NCBI RefSeq assembly: GCF_000342005.1
Contig: NZ_AOHO01000071.1
Span: 206,365 to 270,364, forward strand
Direction of reading: 5' to 3'
Length of the DNA: 64,000 nt
Origin: Amycolatopsis decaplanina DSM 44594
GTDB taxonomy: Bacteria > Actinomycetota > Actinomycetes > Mycobacteriales > Pseudonocardiaceae
The position numbers and the translations under genes are program-made. The notes beneath the pieces were generated by a model that was not told where the DNA came from, did no database searches, and worked only from the letters and a program-made list of their open reading frames with translations. Positions within the stretch are counted from its first letter, which is position 1. Every line of letters starts with the position of its first letter. Of this stretch, positions 17,134 to 24,577 are shown piece after piece.

Positions 17134-17483
17134 AGCTTGGCGCCCGCCTGGACCTTGTGCGTGACCTTGCGCTCCATCACGAACGAGAAGAACGGGATGC
17201 AGCCGGCGATCAGCACGAGCAGGGTGCCCTTCATCGACCAGCGGGCCTTGATCGCGAGGTCGACCGCGAGCAGGAGGTAGATCAGGTAGAGCCCGCCGTG
17301 GACCATGGGGATCATCTTCACGAACTGGGGAAGTTCCACGCGGAAGACGTACTGCAGCAGCATCTCGACGACCAGCCCGAGCAGGGCCACACCGGTGGCG
17401 TACGCCGCGACACGGAACCGGATCAGCGGTCCGCCGAGCGAGACCGGGCGGGCCGGGGCGGCGTCGTCAGTTCGGGTGGTCAT
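17130..17483 (-). CDS. DUF3817 small integral membrane protein
   Basis: A 117-residue protein with three predicted membrane helices: FRVAAYATGVALLGLVVEMLLQYVF, MVHGGLYLIYLLLAVDLAI and GTLLVLIAGCIPFFSFVMERKV. The KMIPMVHGGLYLIYLLLAVDLA and IPFFSFVMERKV segments are typical of DUF3817. Function unknown. The downstream partner in a two-gene unit with the 122-residue membrane protein; 23 bases separate them. ATG 17483 is the first good start. Confidence 0.85.
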   Translation of the reverse strand: MTTRTDDAAPARPVSLGGPLIRFRVAAYATGVALLGLVVEMLLQYVFRVELPQFVKMIPMVHGGLYLIYLLLAVDLAIKARWSMKGTLLVLIAGCIPFFSFVMERKVTHKVQAGAKL

Positions 17484-17506
17484 AGGGTCTCGAACCTCTC
17501 TGGGGA

Positions 17507-17875
17507 CTACTTGTCGCGGGCGTTGAGTTCGCGCAGGTACCTGTTGTACGCGGCGAGCTCGTCGTCCTCGGGGGGCGGCGGCGCCGGGGCACGCCGCCGG
17601 GGCGCGGGCACCTCGGGGACGGCGGTCTCGGCCACCGCTTCCTGGGCGTCGGCCTCGGCGGCGCGGCGGCGAAGCTTGCGGATCCGCCAGAACATGAACG
17701 CGGGGAACAGCCCGAACAGCGGCCACTGCAGGACGTAGCCGAGGTTCTGGAACGTCCCGCTGGCCGAGGAGAACCGCTCCCACTGCCACCACGCGAGCCC
17801 GCAGCACAGCGCCAGGCTCACCAGGCAGACGCCGGCGATGCCGAGACGGCGCAGGGTGACGGACGATGCGGACAC
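17507..17875 (-). CDS. conserved small actinobacterial membrane protein
   Basis: A 122-residue protein with two N-terminal membrane helices (LGIAGVCLVSLALCCGLAWWQWERF and GYVLQWPLFGLFPAFMFWRIRKL), then a charged, Pro-rich cytoplasmic tail ending DDELAAYNRYLRELNARDK. The SGTFQNLGYVLQWPLFGLFPAFMFWR and LAAYNRYL.ELN segments recur, as I recall, in small proteins of Mycobacterium and Pseudonocardiales. Function unknown. It lies directly before the DUF3817 gene. Confidence 0.75.
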   Translation of the reverse strand: MSASSVTLRRLGIAGVCLVSLALCCGLAWWQWERFSSASGTFQNLGYVLQWPLFGLFPAFMFWRIRKLRRRAAEADAQEAVAETAVPEVPAPRRRAPAPPPPEDDELAAYNRYLRELNARDK

Positions 17876-17950
17876 GCATCGACGCTAGCACTGGGCGCGC
17901 GGCGAAACTTCGCCGACCTGGGCGCTCGGGACCTTGGTCCCGGGTCCCGT

Positions 17951-17996
17951 CTCGTGAGTGGTAAGGACGGTTCTAACCGTCCTTACCACTCACGAG
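17951..17996. repeat. 46-bp palindrome, family A copy 2
   Basis: Perfect 22-base arms (CTCGTGAGTGGTAAGGACGG plus TT), apex CT. The TGA in its right end (read on the minus strand CTCGTGAG) is the stop codon of the lytic transglycosylase gene, so the last seven bases of that gene belong to the repeat. The hairpin can act as its terminator. Confidence 0.88.
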
Positions 17997-18874
17997 CGGG
18001 ACTGCACGGCCTTCGCGTAGTCGTCCGCGAGCCCGAAGACCTTCTGCGCGTACTCCGTCGAGTTGTTGTAGGACAGGATTCCCTGCCACCACCCCGAGGC
18101 GGCCGACATGTCCCGGTTGTTCACGCACAGGTAGCGCGCCGCCGCCAGCGTCGCGTCGTCGATCTGCTGCGGGTCGCCGACGCCGTCGCGGTTGCCGTCG
18201 GCGGCGTACCGGCGCCAGGTGCTGGGGATGAACTGCATCGGCCCGACCGCGCGGTCGACGGCCGCGTCCCCGTCGAACTGACCGCCGTCGGTGTCGCCGA
18301 TCGCCTTCACACCGGGCGACCCGTCGAGCGGGACGCCGATGATCGGCTTCGACGGCCGTCCGTCCTGGCCGAGGACGGCCCCGCCGTACTGACCGTGGTT
18401 CGATTCGATCCGGCCGATACCCGCCAGGGTCGCCCACGAGATCTTGCAGTTCGGTTGCATCTGACGCATCGCCAGTTCGGCGTTGCCGTAGGCGAGCAGC
18501 GCCCTGGCCGGGATTCCGGTCGCCTGCGCCGCCCGCTCGGTCCAAGCGGCCAGGGGGTCCTTGCCCGGCTTCGGCTGCGCCTGCTGCGGCACGGTCTGCT
18601 GGGTGGTGCCGCCCGCGAGGGTGGCGTTGACCGGGGCGACCGAACCGGGTTTGACGTCGGCCGCCTTGACCTGCAGCGCGGGGATCTCCATCGTCGTGGG
18701 GCTCGCGACCGGGGCGGACGCCTTGGTCACCAGCCAGATCCCGCCCCCGGCGAGGCCGAGTACGGCCAGCACGATCACCAGCCTGCCGAGTACGGCGGCG
18801 CCCGCCCCGCGGCGTGGCGGAGCGGGCGTGGCCGGGTCGGCGACGAGCTCGTCGTTTTCCGGGGTGGTGCGCAC
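17990..18874 (-). CDS. membrane-anchored lytic transglycosylase
   Basis: A 294-residue cell-wall enzyme that cleaves peptidoglycan glycan strands. A single membrane helix (VLGRLVIVLAVLGLAGGGIWLVTK) near residues 28-51 is followed by a Pro/Gln-rich linker and an SLT/MltB-like domain from about 105. Catalytic Glu is in GIGRIESNHGQYGG; the domain continues GPMQFIPSTWRRYAADGNRDGVGDPQQIDDATLAAARYLC. The start is GTG 18874 with GGAGG upstream. The stop codon falls inside the adjacent palindrome, giving the C-terminus ...SRS. Confidence 0.92.
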   Translation of the reverse strand: MRTTPENDELVADPATPAPPRRGAGAAVLGRLVIVLAVLGLAGGGIWLVTKASAPVASPTTMEIPALQVKAADVKPGSVAPVNATLAGGTTQQTVPQQAQPKPGKDPLAAWTERAAQATGIPARALLAYGNAELAMRQMQPNCKISWATLAGIGRIESNHGQYGGAVLGQDGRPSKPIIGVPLDGSPGVKAIGDTDGGQFDGDAAVDRAVGPMQFIPSTWRRYAADGNRDGVGDPQQIDDATLAAARYLCVNNRDMSAASGWWQGILSYNNSTEYAQKVFGLADDYAKAVQSRS

Positions 18875-19005
18875 GAAGCGAGTCCTCCAGCGTGGGCGGC
18901 GATCACGACCGATGCTCGAACAACGAGCCCGCGCAGGTTAGCGTTACGCGGTAGCCGAGATCGCCCTTGCCACGCCGGTTCACCCGCGCGTGCGAGAAGT
19001 TCTCG

Positions 19006-19488
19006 TCAGGCGGACTTCTGCTGCCTCGCCAGCCTCGCCACGCACCAGGCCGGGGCACTGCCGCGGCGAAGGTGCTGCAAAACGGTCATCGGGCCGAGAC
19101 GGCGGCTCAGGTCGGACGGGGCGAGCCCGGCCGCGCGGTAGTCGAGGGCGCGCTGGTCGAGCGGGCTGATGCCCGCGTCCCACCAGGCTTCGGCTTCGGC
19201 GACGCCGCCGACCATCTGCCACCAACCGGCGGCCGCGACGAGCAGGTCCTGCGGAACCTCCGGGAGACGACGGCGCATGGCGTCGAGGTAGCCGGGGTCG
19301 GCCGCCTCGACCGGCGCCCAGCGCGCCTGACCGGACTGCTGACGCTGGCCCGGGATTCCGGGAGCCTGCCGGGGCACGTCGGCCAGCCACGCCGACGCGA
19401 TGCGGTCGGCCTCCTGTTCCTCGGGGGTTTGCTCACGCTCGGCCGCCCACTGCCGGATCAACGCATCGACTCCGGGATCTCCGGTCAT
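19006..19488 (-). CDS. conserved hypothetical protein, 160 residues
   Basis: I do not recognise a named family. The protein is soluble and helical-looking, with a Gln/Glu-rich start (DALIRQWAAEREQTPEEQEADRIASAWL) and a Trp-rich middle (VAAAGWWQMVGGVAEAEAWWDAGISPLDQRALDYRAAGL). GLAPSDLSRRLGPMTVLQHLRRG could be a degenerate helix-turn-helix. Codon bias is normal for the window, and a strong GAGGAGG site lies five bases before ATG 19488, so the gene is real. Confidence 0.75.
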   Translation of the reverse strand: MTGDPGVDALIRQWAAEREQTPEEQEADRIASAWLADVPRQAPGIPGQRQQSGQARWAPVEAADPGYLDAMRRRLPEVPQDLLVAAAGWWQMVGGVAEAEAWWDAGISPLDQRALDYRAAGLAPSDLSRRLGPMTVLQHLRRGSAPAWCVARLARQQKSA

Positions 19489-19839
19489 CCCTGCCTCCTC
19501 TTGATTCCCCGACTGACAAGTCCTGACTTACTTGCCCGGCTGGAAGTTCCCGCTGCTCTGGGGCTTGCACCTGCGGAAACTCCTCGCCCAGGAGGCCGGC
19601 TCCGGCGCCTGGAGGACCAACCGATCACGCAATGTGAGCACCGTAGGGGCGCGGAGGTCTTTTCCGCCAGAGCTTCCGGGACACGAATTCGTCGACCAGC
19701 GGGTTTTCGAAGGCAATCCACCCGGATGGTCGAGTCGTTCGACCGAAATCCGGGGCGGATGACTCTGAGTGATAACCGCTGGTGGCTGCGCACGGCGATC
19801 ACCGGCGTCACCAGGGACACCGGTGAACGTCGAGACGGG
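19489..19839. other. intergenic stretch without convincing gene
   Basis: About 350 bases between two minus-strand genes. I see no coding sequence with proper codon bias, no strong hairpin and no repeat family member. It must hold the promoter of the 160-residue protein gene, but no clear boxes stand out. Confidence 0.4.
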
Positions 19840-20007
19840 TCAGGAAAAGAGGCTCCGGACGAAGGTCACGATGGCTTCGGCACCGGATCGGAGCCAGCCG
19901 AGCGCGGTGTGGACGGCGTCGGCGGATTGCGTCGGCCTGCTGATCAGAAAGAAGAGCACGAGCGCGACGACGGCGATGACAACGAATTTCTTCAAGCCGG
20001 GCGACAT
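19840..20007 (-). CDS. 55-residue single-pass membrane protein
   Basis: A very small gene: ATG at 20007 with GGAG six bases upstream, TGA at 19840-19842. The protein opens MSPGLKKF, then a strongly hydrophobic helix VVIAVVALVLFFLI (residues 9-22), then SRPTQSADAVHTALGWLRSG and AEAIVTFVRSLFS. The basic N-terminus, one helix and amphipathic C-terminal helix suggest a membrane-anchored peptide. The pattern resembles a family of tiny conserved membrane proteins in Pseudonocardiales (from memory). Third codon positions are G/C-rich, supporting translation. Function unknown. Confidence 0.7.
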   Translation of the reverse strand: MSPGLKKFVVIAVVALVLFFLISRPTQSADAVHTALGWLRSGAEAIVTFVRSLFS

Positions 20008-20127
20008 GGCTCCATCCCATCACACCGTAGTGTCCAGACGATGACTCCGCGCGCACTGCGGACTTTGTCACCACTTTAAGGAGAATCGGGCCCAGTTGCC
20101 CACCCGGATTCCTTGAGGGAGCGATCG

Positions 20128-20913
20128 ATGAGCGAAAACGTTCTCGTCCACCGGGACGGGCCGGTGACGACGATCACGCTGAACCGCCCCGAGTCCCGCA
20201 ACGCGGTGGACGGACCGACCGCGAACGCGCTGGCCGACGCGTTTCGCGCGTTCGACGCCGACGAGGAAGCCGCGGTCGCCGTCCTCACCGGTTCGGGTGA
20301 CGCATTTTGTGCCGGAGCCGATCTGAAGGCCGTGGGAACCGACCGCACGAACACCCTCAGTCCATCGGGTGACGGGCCGATGGGCCCGACACGCATGACC
20401 CTGTCGAAGCCGGTGATCGCCGCGGTGCGCGGGCACGCCGTCGCGGGCGGCCTGGAACTGGCGCTGTGGTGCGACCTGCGGGTCGCCGACAGCACAGCCG
20501 TCTTCGGCGTGTTCTGCCGCCGCTGGGGTGTGCCGCTGATCGACGGCGGCACGGTGCGCCTCCCCCGGTTGATCGGGCATTCGCGGGCGATGGACCTGAT
20601 CCTCACCGGCAGGCCGGTCGACGCCGACGAGGCGCTCGCGATCGGACTCGCGAACCGGGTCGTGCCCGACGGCGAGGCCCTGGCGGCCGCGCAAGCACTG
20701 GCGCGCGAACTGGCCGCGTTCCCCCAGGCGTGTCTGCGCGCGGATCGCAAGTCCGCATACGGCCAGTACGGACTCACCGAAGACGAGGCGATGCGGACCG
20801 AGTTCTCGAACGCGCTGATCGGCGGCGGGCTCGCCGAGGAGGCCGTCGCGGGCGCGAGCCGGTTCAGTGACGGCGCGGGGCGTCACGGGACCTTCGACGG
20901 CCGGCGCCCCTAG
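20128..20913 (+). CDS. enoyl-CoA hydratase/isomerase (crotonase) family
   Basis: A 261-residue crotonase-fold enzyme acting on acyl-CoA thioesters. Family features are ITLNRPESRNAVDGPTANAL, the oxyanion-hole segment GSGDAFCAGADLKAVG near residue 60, and AAVRGHAVAGGLELALWCDLRVAD. The glutamate pair of classic hydratases is not obvious: the second site reads FCRRWGVPLIDGGTVRLPRLIG, so the reaction may be isomerisation or hydrolysis. ATG 20128 follows GAGGGAG. It precedes a GNAT gene by 10 bases but that gene seems to have its own promoter. Confidence 0.88.
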   Translation: MSENVLVHRDGPVTTITLNRPESRNAVDGPTANALADAFRAFDADEEAAVAVLTGSGDAFCAGADLKAVGTDRTNTLSPSGDGPMGPTRMTLSKPVIAAVRGHAVAGGLELALWCDLRVADSTAVFGVFCRRWGVPLIDGGTVRLPRLIGHSRAMDLILTGRPVDADEALAIGLANRVVPDGEALAAAQALARELAAFPQACLRADRKSAYGQYGLTEDEAMRTEFSNALIGGGLAEEAVAGASRFSDGAGRHGTFDGRRP

Positions 20914-20923
20914 TCTCTGTCGG

Positions 20924-21448
20924 ATGACAGAAACCGGAGTCGCGCTCAGACCGGTGTACGAAGACGACCTGCCGACGCTCGAAGCACTGACGAACGATCC
21001 GCGGGCCGCGGGCCCGTTCGAATGGCACGGCTGGCACGACCCGCATTTCCTGCGCCGCCGCTGGGCCGAGACCGGCATGCTCGCGGCGGACAACGGGATG
21101 CTGATGATCGAGCTCGGCGGACAGCGGCTCGGTTTCGTCTCCTGGCACAAGACCAGGACCGGCTCGACGTCGTACTGCTGGAACGCCGGGCTGGTGCTCA
21201 TTCCCGAGGCACGCGGCCACGGCTACGGGACCGAGGCCCAGCGGCTGCTGGTCCGCTACCTCTTCGCGCACACGCAAATGAACCGGGTCGAGGCGTCGAC
21301 GGAGATGGGCAACACCGCCGAGCAGCGCTCCCTGACGAAGGCGGGCTTCACCAGGGAGGGCGTGCTGCGCGGCTACGGGTTCCGGGACGGGGCCTGGCGT
21401 GACCACGTCCTCTATTCGATGCTGCGGTCCGATCTTGACGGGGGCTGA
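20924..21448 (+). CDS. GNAT acetyltransferase, RimJ/RimL type
   Basis: A 174-residue N-acetyltransferase of the RimJ/RimL (Acetyltransf_3) type. The acetyl-CoA site is in AGLVLIPEARGHGYGTEAQRLLVRYLF, followed by VEASTEMGNTAEQRSLTKAGFTREGVLRGYGFRDGAWRDHVLYSML. ATG 20924 is favoured: TAGTCT stands seven bases upstream, a leaderless arrangement, and family similarity begins there. It overlaps the following hairpin by two bases. Substrate unknown. Confidence 0.85.
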   Translation: MTETGVALRPVYEDDLPTLEALTNDPRAAGPFEWHGWHDPHFLRRRWAETGMLAADNGMLMIELGGQRLGFVSWHKTRTGSTSYCWNAGLVLIPEARGHGYGTEAQRLLVRYLFAHTQMNRVEASTEMGNTAEQRSLTKAGFTREGVLRGYGFRDGAWRDHVLYSMLRSDLDGG

Positions 21449-21489
21449 AAGCGGCCTTCACCGCGTGACACGCGGTGAAGGCCGCTTTC
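21447..21489. terminator. 43-bp hairpin between converging genes
   Basis: GAAAGCGGCCTTCACCGCGT begins a 21-base arm, with a one-base apex and a perfect complementary arm. It starts at the last bases of the GNAT stop codon and faces the converging CoA-transferase gene. A second small hairpin, GGGGA-AAG-TCCCC, follows at 21504-21516. Probably a bidirectional terminator. Confidence 0.75.
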
Positions 21490-21522
21490 GCTGCATCCCA
21501 TGCGGGGAAAGTCCCCTTCAGC

Positions 21523-22665
21523 TCACGCGATGGTGCCCGCGGCCCTGAGCCGTTCGATCCCGTCGGCGTCCACGCCGAGTTCGGCGAGGACCTCGGCGGT
21601 GTCGCCGCCCTTGGGCCGCGGCGGTTCCGGCGTCTGGGCCGGCGTGCGGTCGAACCTCGGCGCGGGCGCGGGCTGCATCATGCCGCCGACGTCGACGAAC
21701 GTTTTGCGCGCGACGTTGTGCGGATGCGACGGCGCCTCCTTCGGGGACAGCACCGCCGTCAGGCACGCGTCGGTGCCTTCGGCCTTCGCGACCAGTTCGT
21801 CGCGGGTGTGCTTCGCGACGGCCTCGGCGACGATCTTGCGCAGCTTCGGCCATTCGTTCTTGTCGACGTGGACCGGGATCTCCTCGGGGTCGAGCCCGAG
21901 CACCTTCACCAGATCGCCCCAGAACCGCATCTCGATCGCGCCGATGGCGACGTACTTGCCGTCGGCGGTCTCGTAGGTGTCGTAGAACGGCGCGCCGCCG
22001 TCGAGCATGTTCTCGCCACGCCCGCCCGGCCACAGCCCGGAGTCCAGCAGTCCGTGCAGGCTGGTGGTCAGCAGCGCCGCACCGTCCACCATGGACGCGT
22101 CGACCACCTGGCCCTTGCCGGACGTCTGGCGTTCGAACAGCGCCGCCAGCACGCCCATCGCGAGCAGGAGGCCGCCACCGCCGAAGTCGCCGACGAGATT
22201 GAGCGGCACCACCGGCCGTTGCCCGGCGTGCCCGATGGGTTCGAGCGCGCCGGAGATGCCGATGTAGTTGATGTCGTGCCCGGCGACGGTCGCCAGCGGG
22301 CCATCCTGGCCGTAGCCGGTCATCCGGCCGTAGACCAGCCGCGGATTGCGGGCGTGGACCTGCTCCGGTCCGATGCCCATCCGCTCGGCGACCCCGGGAC
22401 GGAAACCTTCGATGAGCACGTCGGCGTCGTCGGCGAGTTTCAGCACCAGTTCGACCCCCTCGGGGGTTTTGGTGTTGATCCCGATCGACCGCCTGCCTCG
22501 CGCGAGCGGATCGTTCGGGAACCCGATGACGTCGTTGCCCGGTGTCGCCCGGTCGATCCGGACGACCTCCGCGCCGAGATCGGCGAGGATCGTGCAGGCG
22601 AACGGCGCCGGGGCGAGCCCGGCCAGTTCGACGACCTTGAGCCCGCTCAGCGGCCCAGCCTTCAT
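21523..22665 (-). CDS. CaiB/BaiF CoA-transferase, alpha-methylacyl-CoA racemase-like
   Basis: A 380-residue family III CoA-transferase. The N-terminus (GLKVVELAGLAPAPFACTILADLGAEVVRIDR) and the segments LIEGFRPGVAERMGIGPEQVHARNPRLVYGRMTGYGQDGP and AGHDINYIGISGAL match alpha-methylacyl-CoA racemase (Mcr/Amacr) closely; these epimerise 2-methyl-branched acyl-CoAs during degradation of branched fatty acids and sterols. ATG 22665 with AGGA-rich upstream sequence is the natural start. The acyl-CoA dehydrogenase gene lies just upstream on the same strand, 32 bases apart, so the two form an operon controlled by the divergent TetR protein. Confidence 0.92.
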   Translation of the reverse strand: MKAGPLSGLKVVELAGLAPAPFACTILADLGAEVVRIDRATPGNDVIGFPNDPLARGRRSIGINTKTPEGVELVLKLADDADVLIEGFRPGVAERMGIGPEQVHARNPRLVYGRMTGYGQDGPLATVAGHDINYIGISGALEPIGHAGQRPVVPLNLVGDFGGGGLLLAMGVLAALFERQTSGKGQVVDASMVDGAALLTTSLHGLLDSGLWPGGRGENMLDGGAPFYDTYETADGKYVAIGAIEMRFWGDLVKVLGLDPEEIPVHVDKNEWPKLRKIVAEAVAKHTRDELVAKAEGTDACLTAVLSPKEAPSHPHNVARKTFVDVGGMMQPAPAPRFDRTPAQTPEPPRPKGGDTAEVLAELGVDADGIERLRAAGTIA

Positions 22666-22697
22666 CGCCACGTCCTTTCCTGGTACGGCAACGGTTT

Positions 22698-23849
22698 CTA
22701 GAGCGTTCGGGAGATGATTTCCTTCATGATCTCGCTGGTGCCGCCGAAGATGCGGGAGATCCGGATGTCGGCCCACGCGCGCGCGATCGGGTACTCGGTC
22801 ATGTAGCCGTAGCCGCCGAAGAGCTGCAGGCAGTCGTCGACGACCTTGTTGACCCGTTCGGTGGTCCACAGCTTCGCCATCGCCGCGCCCTGCACGTCGA
22901 GTTCCTTGCGCAGGTGCCGTTCGATGCACTGGTCGAGGAACGCGCGGGACACCGCGGCCTCGGTCGCGGCCTCGGCGAGTTTGAACTTCGTGTTCTGGAA
23001 GTTGTAGACCGGGCGGCCGAAGGCCTGGCGGTCCTTGGTGTAGGCGATGGTCTGGTCGATCGCGGCCTCCATCCCGGCGACCGCGGTGACGGCGATGATC
23101 AGCCGTTCCTGCGGCAACTGCTGCATGAGCTGGATGAAGCCGAGACCTTCCTGGTCGCCGAGGAGGTTGGCGGCGGGAACCCGGACGTCGTCGAAGTTCA
23201 GCTCCGCGGTGTCCTGTCCCTTGAGGCCGATCTTGTCGAGGACACGGCCGCGGCTGAAGCCCGGGGTGTCGGTCTCGACGGCGATCAGCGAGACACCCTG
23301 CGCGCCCGCGTCCGGGTCGGTCTTCACCGCGACGACGACGAGGTCGGCGTGGAAACCGTTGGTGATGAACGTCTTCGCGCCGTGGATCACGTAGTGGTCG
23401 CCGTCGCGCACCGCGCGGGTCTTGATGCCCTGCAGGTCCGAACCCGTGCCGGGCTCGGTCATCGCGACCGCGCCGACCATCTCGCCGGAGGCGAACTTCG
23501 GCAGCCACGCCTTCTTCTGCTCCTCGTTCGCGTACTCCAGGATGTAGTGCGCGACAATTCCATTGTGGACGGTGACACCCCAGGCGCTGTCGCCGGACCG
23601 GGCCTGCTCCTCGTAGAGCACGGCCTCGTGGGCGAACGTGCCGCCGCCACCGCCGTACTCCTCCGGGATGGACAGTGCTAGCAGGCCGACCTCGCCCGCC
23701 TTCGTCCACAGCTCCCGGTCGACCTTCTTCTCGGCCGCCCAGCGCTCCTGGTTCGGCGCGAGTTCCTTCTGGCAGAAGGTCCGGGCGAGGTCCCGGAGGT
23801 CTTCGAGCTCCGTCGTGCTCCACGAACTCTTCTGGATCTGCAAGGGCAC
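22698..23849 (-). CDS. acyl-CoA dehydrogenase, long-chain type
   Basis: A 383-residue FAD enzyme for alpha,beta-oxidation of acyl-CoAs. FAD and substrate motifs are AVAMTEPGTGSDLQGIKTRA, FITNGFHADL, RQAFGRPVYNFQNTKFKLAE and DCLQLFGGYGYMTEYPIARAWADIRI. The usual catalytic Glu near the C-terminus is absent (the site reads RIFGGTSEI). As in mammalian LCAD the base is probably Glu248 in LMQQLPQERLIIA. GTG 23849 is chosen because AGGAGG lies eight bases upstream and the length fits; an in-frame ATG at 23883 would add 11 residues. Confidence 0.92.
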   Translation of the reverse strand: MPLQIQKSSWSTTELEDLRDLARTFCQKELAPNQERWAAEKKVDRELWTKAGEVGLLALSIPEEYGGGGGTFAHEAVLYEEQARSGDSAWGVTVHNGIVAHYILEYANEEQKKAWLPKFASGEMVGAVAMTEPGTGSDLQGIKTRAVRDGDHYVIHGAKTFITNGFHADLVVVAVKTDPDAGAQGVSLIAVETDTPGFSRGRVLDKIGLKGQDTAELNFDDVRVPAANLLGDQEGLGFIQLMQQLPQERLIIAVTAVAGMEAAIDQTIAYTKDRQAFGRPVYNFQNTKFKLAEAATEAAVSRAFLDQCIERHLRKELDVQGAAMAKLWTTERVNKVVDDCLQLFGGYGYMTEYPIARAWADIRISRIFGGTSEIMKEIISRTL

Positions 23850-23890
23850 GGCCAACGCCTCCTGATCGGACCTGGAAAACATGACGCTTA

Positions 23891-23920
23891 GGATGTAAGT
23901 TCCATTCGGAATGTACATCC
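23891..23920. promoter_or_regulatory. 30-bp dyad operator between acyl-CoA dehydrogenase and TetR genes
   Basis: GGATGTA-N2-TTCC-N4-GGAA-N2-TACATCC, an imperfect palindrome with 11 of 13 arm positions paired, centred in the divergent intergenic region. Size and symmetry suit a TetR dimer or pair of dimers. It probably mediates control of the acyl-CoA dehydrogenase/CoA-transferase operon and autoregulation. Confidence 0.65.
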
Positions 23921-23952
23921 GTACCGAGCTGCACGTAAAGGGGGCGGATCCG

Positions 23953-24567
23953 GTGAGTGTGCTCGGCAGGACCCACCGCACTCAGGCCGAGCGGCGTGAG
24001 CAGACCCGCACGGCGCTGCTCGACGCGACCATCGACTGCCTGGTCGACCTCGGCTACGCGCGTACCTCGGTTCAGGAGATCTGTGCCCGAGCCGGCGTCT
24101 CGAAGGGCGCCGTGCAGCATCACTTCTCCGCGAAGGCCGAACTCATGGCGGCCGCCGTCGAGCATCTGACGGAGAAGCTGCGCGGACGCCTGGCGACGTC
24201 GATCGCGGCGCTGCCCGGCGGCGCCTCGGGTGTCGCGGCGGCGATCGACCTGCTGTGGGAGGGCTACTCGGGCACGCTGTCCACGGCCGCCACGGAACTG
24301 TGGGTCGCGGCGCGCACCGACCCCGAACTCCGCGAGGCGATCCGCCCGGTCGACAGGGCACTGGGCCGCTCGACACTGGATCACGTCACCGCGGTCGCCG
24401 GGGATCTGCCGAAGGAACGCGCGGAGATCTTGTTCTGGCTGACCGTGAACCTCACCCGGGGACTGGCGCTGGACGCCGAACTCGGTGGTGACCCGAAACG
24501 GCGGCGGCAGTTGCTCGACGAATGGAAGCGCGTCGCGGTGATGTTGTACGAGGGCACCTCCGCGTAG
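23953..24567 (+). CDS. TetR-family regulator of fatty acyl-CoA genes
   Basis: A TetR protein of about 204 residues. The helix-turn-helix is YARTSVQEICARAGVSKGAVQHHFSAKAELMAAAV; the rest is an acyl- or ligand-binding helical domain. GTG 23953 is favoured: AAAGGGGG is about eight bases upstream, and a start at 23911 would put the 30-bp operator partly inside the gene. It is divergent from an acyl-CoA dehydrogenase and CoA-transferase, so the effector is likely an acyl-CoA. A lipoprotein gene with its own promoter follows after 10 bases. Confidence 0.88.
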   Translation: MSVLGRTHRTQAERREQTRTALLDATIDCLVDLGYARTSVQEICARAGVSKGAVQHHFSAKAELMAAAVEHLTEKLRGRLATSIAALPGGASGVAAAIDLLWEGYSGTLSTAATELWVAARTDPELREAIRPVDRALGRSTLDHVTAVAGDLPKERAEILFWLTVNLTRGLALDAELGGDPKRRRQLLDEWKRVAVMLYEGTSA

Positions 24568-24577
24568 GCTCTCCGCC

